Below are positions 61,425 to 64,000 of a stretch of 64,000 bases of DNA, piece after piece. The DNA lies in contig NZ_FOXQ01000014.1 in the NCBI RefSeq assembly GCF_900115755.1, positions 62,001 through 126,000 of the forward strand, read 5' to 3'. The DNA comes from Parafilimonas terrae. GTDB lineage: Bacteria > Bacteroidota > Bacteroidia > Chitinophagales > Chitinophagaceae. The first letter of the stretch is position 1; each line of letters begins with the position of its first letter. A program made the position numbers and the translations under genes. Under the pieces are notes generated by a model that did no database searches, was not told the origin of the DNA, and saw only the letters and a list, made by a program, of their open reading frames with translations.

Positions 61425-62543
61425 ATGCGCACATTAAGATTTTTATTACAGAAAGAATTCAGGCAGATATTTCGCGATAAAAGCATACTGCGTGTAATAT
61501 TTATTATGCCTGCTGTTCAATTACTCGTATTGCCCTGGGCTGCAGATTATGAAGTAAAAAATATAAACCTTGCAGTTGTTGACAATGACCGCAGCGATTA
61601 TGCACAAAAGCTGGTTTCAAAAATTACGGCATCAGGTTATTTTAAACTTGACAGATACACAGCCTCATACGCAGATGCTTTGCATGAAATTGAAAAAAAT
61701 AATGCTGATATCATACTTGAAATTCCTGCATCTTTTGAAAAAAATCTTATTAAAGAATCAGCTTCAACTTTGTTTATGGCAGTAAATGCCGTAAATGGTA
61801 CAAAGGCAGGGCTTGGCGCATCGTACCTGCAAACTATTGTAAGAAATTTTAATGAAGATATACGAACAAAATGGGTGCAGGCGCCACGTTTTAATACGCA
61901 GTCACAAATTGACGTAACACATTCCAACTGGTTTAACCTGCACATGAACTATAAATCTTTTATGGTGCCCGGCATTATTGTAATTCTTGTAACCATGGTG
62001 GGTTCATTTATTGCTGCCGTAAATATTGTACGGGAAAAAGAAATAGGCACAATTGAGCAGATAAATGTTACGCCGATAAGAAAATATCATTTCATATTAG
62101 GCAAGCTTATTCCCTTTTGGGTGCTTGGGCTGGTTATACTTACAACCGGTTTAACCATTGCTTATCTTGCTTATGGCATTATACCCGTTGGCAGCATATT
62201 CGTGATTTATGTGTTTGCAGCCGTGTACCTGCTTGCTGTGTTAGGTTTAGGATTACTGGTTTCAACGTTTTGCAATACACAGCAGCAAGCTATGTTAAGT
62301 GCCTTTTTTTTAATGATGATATTTGTAATGCTCAGCGGTTTATACACTTCCATTACGAGCATGCCTGTATGGGCGCAGTGGGTAACAAAGTTTAACCCGG
62401 TTACCTATTTTATTGAAGTGATGCGGTCTATAGTTTTAAAGGGCAGCACGTTTGCAGACATTAGTAAAAACCTGCTCATTGTTTTTGGGTTTGCTGTTGT
62501 GCTGAATACATGGGCGGTACTCAGCTACAGGAAACGTGCCTGA
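61425..62543 (+). CDS. ABC-2 family permease (YbhR-like)
   Basis: 372 residues, same topology as the preceding permease: FRQIFRDKSILRVIFIMP, periplasmic domain, MVPGIIVILVTMVGSFIAAV, REKEIGTIEQINVTPI and a last group of helices. The two permeases are clearly paralogous. The stop codon TGA directly abuts the TAA of the convergent stress-protein gene, leaving no room for a terminator between them. Confidence 0.93.
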   Translation: MRTLRFLLQKEFRQIFRDKSILRVIFIMPAVQLLVLPWAADYEVKNINLAVVDNDRSDYAQKLVSKITASGYFKLDRYTASYADALHEIEKNNADIILEIPASFEKNLIKESASTLFMAVNAVNGTKAGLGASYLQTIVRNFNEDIRTKWVQAPRFNTQSQIDVTHSNWFNLHMNYKSFMVPGIIVILVTMVGSFIAAVNIVREKEIGTIEQINVTPIRKYHFILGKLIPFWVLGLVILTTGLTIAYLAYGIIPVGSIFVIYVFAAVYLLAVLGLGLLVSTFCNTQQQAMLSAFFLMMIFVMLSGLYTSITSMPVWAQWVTKFNPVTYFIEVMRSIVLKGSTFADISKNLLIVFGFAVVLNTWAVLSYRKRA

Positions 62544-63359
62544 TTAATGCAGCACCATTATTGGCATCCAGGGATGCAATATCATTCGCTTTGACTGGCT
62601 TATATGAAACAGGTTTTGAAAAAAGCCATATTCCTTCGGCTGAAGTATTACAAGATCAATTTTAAATTCATCAGCAAAAGCTTCAATGCCCTTTACCACA
62701 TCGTCATGCTCTATTATGTGAAAATCTGTTTTATTAACCATAAGGCCTGCAGGTAATAAGGTAGTGTTTATAACATCTTCGCTATTAAAATTGCTGTCTT
62801 TACTTATATGCACCACATGCAACACTGAACCAAATGCATCCTGCACATATTTTATCTCTTTGGCAGGAATGCTTTCTGCATCTTTAAGATCGCATGCATA
62901 AGCAATGGAAGCAATTTTGTTCCATGTTTTATGATTTGGTATAATCATAACCGGGCAACGCAGCTTTTTTGCGGTGTTCAAACTTCTGCTATCGAGAAAA
63001 AAACGGTTTACTGTGTTTAATTCATCGTGTGTGCCCATTACTATAGCAAACGGTGTTATCGTTTCACTTAATTTACTCAGCTCTTTTTCCAATCGGCCAA
63101 CAGACAGTATCTTTTTTATTGAAAGTTTATTTGCAGTTCTTTTCAGTAATTGTGCCTCAAGCCCATCAAGCCTTTCATCTGTATTTTCATCAATTAATGC
63201 ATCAATTATGCCTGCTTCACTGTAAGCATATATGTATTCATTCACATGCATAATTACTAATTGCGCATGCAAAGCCATTGCCATATCTGCAGCATAGTTA
63301 ACCGCATTTACCGAAACTTCAGAAAAATCTGTAGGCGCTATAATCATCTTCATGCTCAT
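62544..63359 (-). CDS. Universal stress protein with two Usp-like domains
   Basis: 271 residues, two consecutive Usp folds. The first (about 1-145) has IIAPTDFSEVSVNAVNYAADMA and VMGTHDELNTVNRFFLDSRS, near the ATP-binding GxxG(9)G(S/T) site but not an exact match. The second (about 150-271) is less conserved and lacks a clear nucleotide loop. Tandem UspA proteins of this size are common in Bacteroidota and respond to stress or starvation. Start may also be ATG 63353. Confidence 0.88.
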   Translation of the reverse strand: MSMKMIIAPTDFSEVSVNAVNYAADMAMALHAQLVIMHVNEYIYAYSEAGIIDALIDENTDERLDGLEAQLLKRTANKLSIKKILSVGRLEKELSKLSETITPFAIVMGTHDELNTVNRFFLDSRSLNTAKKLRCPVMIIPNHKTWNKIASIAYACDLKDAESIPAKEIKYVQDAFGSVLHVVHISKDSNFNSEDVINTTLLPAGLMVNKTDFHIIEHDDVVKGIEAFADEFKIDLVILQPKEYGFFQNLFHISQSKRMILHPWMPIMVLH

Positions 63360-63517
63360 AGTTTAAATTTTATTTTATCGCCGTTTGCAAAATATATAAC
63401 ATTAAAAAGAATCCGACTCACGGTTTGCAATATAATAATACAGTCACATATTCTGTAAAGACAAAACAATATAACCTGCAGTTTAAAACTGCAGGAAACA
63501 AGCATCTGTTATTGCAA

Positions 63518-63898
63518 TTAGTTTGATGAGTTAGCTGCAATGTGCAAAGCAAAAGCAGCAATGGCTGTATCTTTCAAAAGATTGATTAATGAAAGCTGCC
63601 TGTATTCAATATTGCTGCCGTTAAGAAAATTGGGAAGATGAATGGTGAGCACAAAAATAAACAGCAATATAGCAAGTAAATAAGCGGCGAGCTTTACCTT
63701 TTTATTAGTGATAAATGCTACTGCCGCAAGAATAAACGCCGCCCCCGGAATATATACCCATAAATTTCCGACAGCAGGCAGGAACGAAGGCACATAGGTT
63801 ATAAGATTCTGAGGAGAAACAAAATGGTAGATACCAAATACTGCCATTACTAAAGCCAATAAAATAATGGCAAAACGGGAAATTGTTTGTTCGTTCAT
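63518..63898 (-). CDS. DoxX-like small membrane protein
   Basis: 126 residues, four hydrophobic segments (FAIILLALVMAVFGIYHFV, LWVYIPGAAFILAAVAFI, LAAYLLAILLFIFVLTIHL, LLKDTAIAAFALHIA). The pattern IYHFVSPQ ... VPSFLPAVGNLWVYIPGAAF resembles the DoxX/DoxD-like family. The function of these proteins is uncertain; some are linked to redox or quinone metabolism. Likely monocistronic. Confidence 0.75.
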   Translation of the reverse strand: MNEQTISRFAIILLALVMAVFGIYHFVSPQNLITYVPSFLPAVGNLWVYIPGAAFILAAVAFITNKKVKLAAYLLAILLFIFVLTIHLPNFLNGSNIEYRQLSLINLLKDTAIAAFALHIAANSSN

Positions 63899-64000
63899 GA
63901 TGGCAAGTTTTAGAGTATTAAGTTACGAACTTTATTTTGCAGTTAACAATTTATCTGCATTTATAAAACACAGGCGCTTATCTTTAATCAACTAATATTG

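Overview
This window looks like chromosomal DNA from a member of the Bacteroidota, most likely Chitinophagaceae or a close relative. The evidence is a secreted protein ending in a type IX secretion (T9SS) sorting domain, a fused SecDF, a DUF5686/CarboxypepD_reg protein, a YpdA-type bacillithiol disulfide reductase, a fused branched-chain 2-oxoacid dehydrogenase E1, promoter boxes of the Bacteroidota form TAnnTTTG, few Shine-Dalgarno sequences, and many small dispersed palindromes. No rRNA, tRNA, CRISPR array, prophage or insertion sequence was seen.

Layout. 1-11 kb: housekeeping and catabolic genes (beta-hydroxyacid dehydrogenase, rarA, a RelE/ParE-like toxin-antitoxin pair, an outer-membrane DUF5686 protein, hutI without its hut partners, a cation/proton antiporter, fused E1, YggS-type PLP protein). 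11-16 kb: a compact four-gene operon (hddA, gmhA, hddC, gmhB) that should make GDP-D-glycero-alpha-D-manno-heptose for a surface glycan, followed by an L,D-transpeptidase-like protein. 17-25 kb: obgE, dienelactone hydrolase, pdxJ, a glycosidase-like lipoprotein, a flavin amine oxidase, two abutting small genes and a queuosine-precursor transporter. 25-31 kb: a phosphate-type ABC importer (pstS, pstC, pstA, pstB) behind an outer-membrane porin and an Rrf2 regulator; the three promoter regions share a TCCTA-N9-TA element. 31-43 kb: secDF, a gamma-glutamyltransferase, ypdA, DinB, a WYL regulator, a stand-alone TIR-domain protein of the CAP12/Pycsar-effector type, a thioredoxin-fold protein and a GH32 fructanase. 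43-48 kb: a 1390-residue secreted repeat protein with six PPC-type repeats, six MopE-type Asp-rich repeats, Calx-beta and a T9SS tail. 48-56 kb: infC and thrS (without rpmI/rplT), an S10 peptidase, paaZ, an SGNH hydrolase and an M19 dipeptidase. 56.8-62.5 kb: a TetR regulator with a palindromic operator and a six-gene exporter operon laid out like E. coli cecR-ybhGFSR, with YbhF split in two. 62.5-64 kb: a tandem universal stress protein and a DoxX-like membrane protein.

The most unusual large-scale feature is repeat traffic. At least four families of short palindromic or direct-repeat elements sit between genes, and very similar sequence appears in frame inside seven proteins (RarA, HutI, the E1 linker, YggS, HddC, GmhA and PaaZ), always in loops, linkers or termini. 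The best candidates for new biology are the Rrf2/porin/Pst regulon, the solitary TIR effector, the in-frame repeats, and a possible small RNA ending at an orphan terminator near 34.8 kb.
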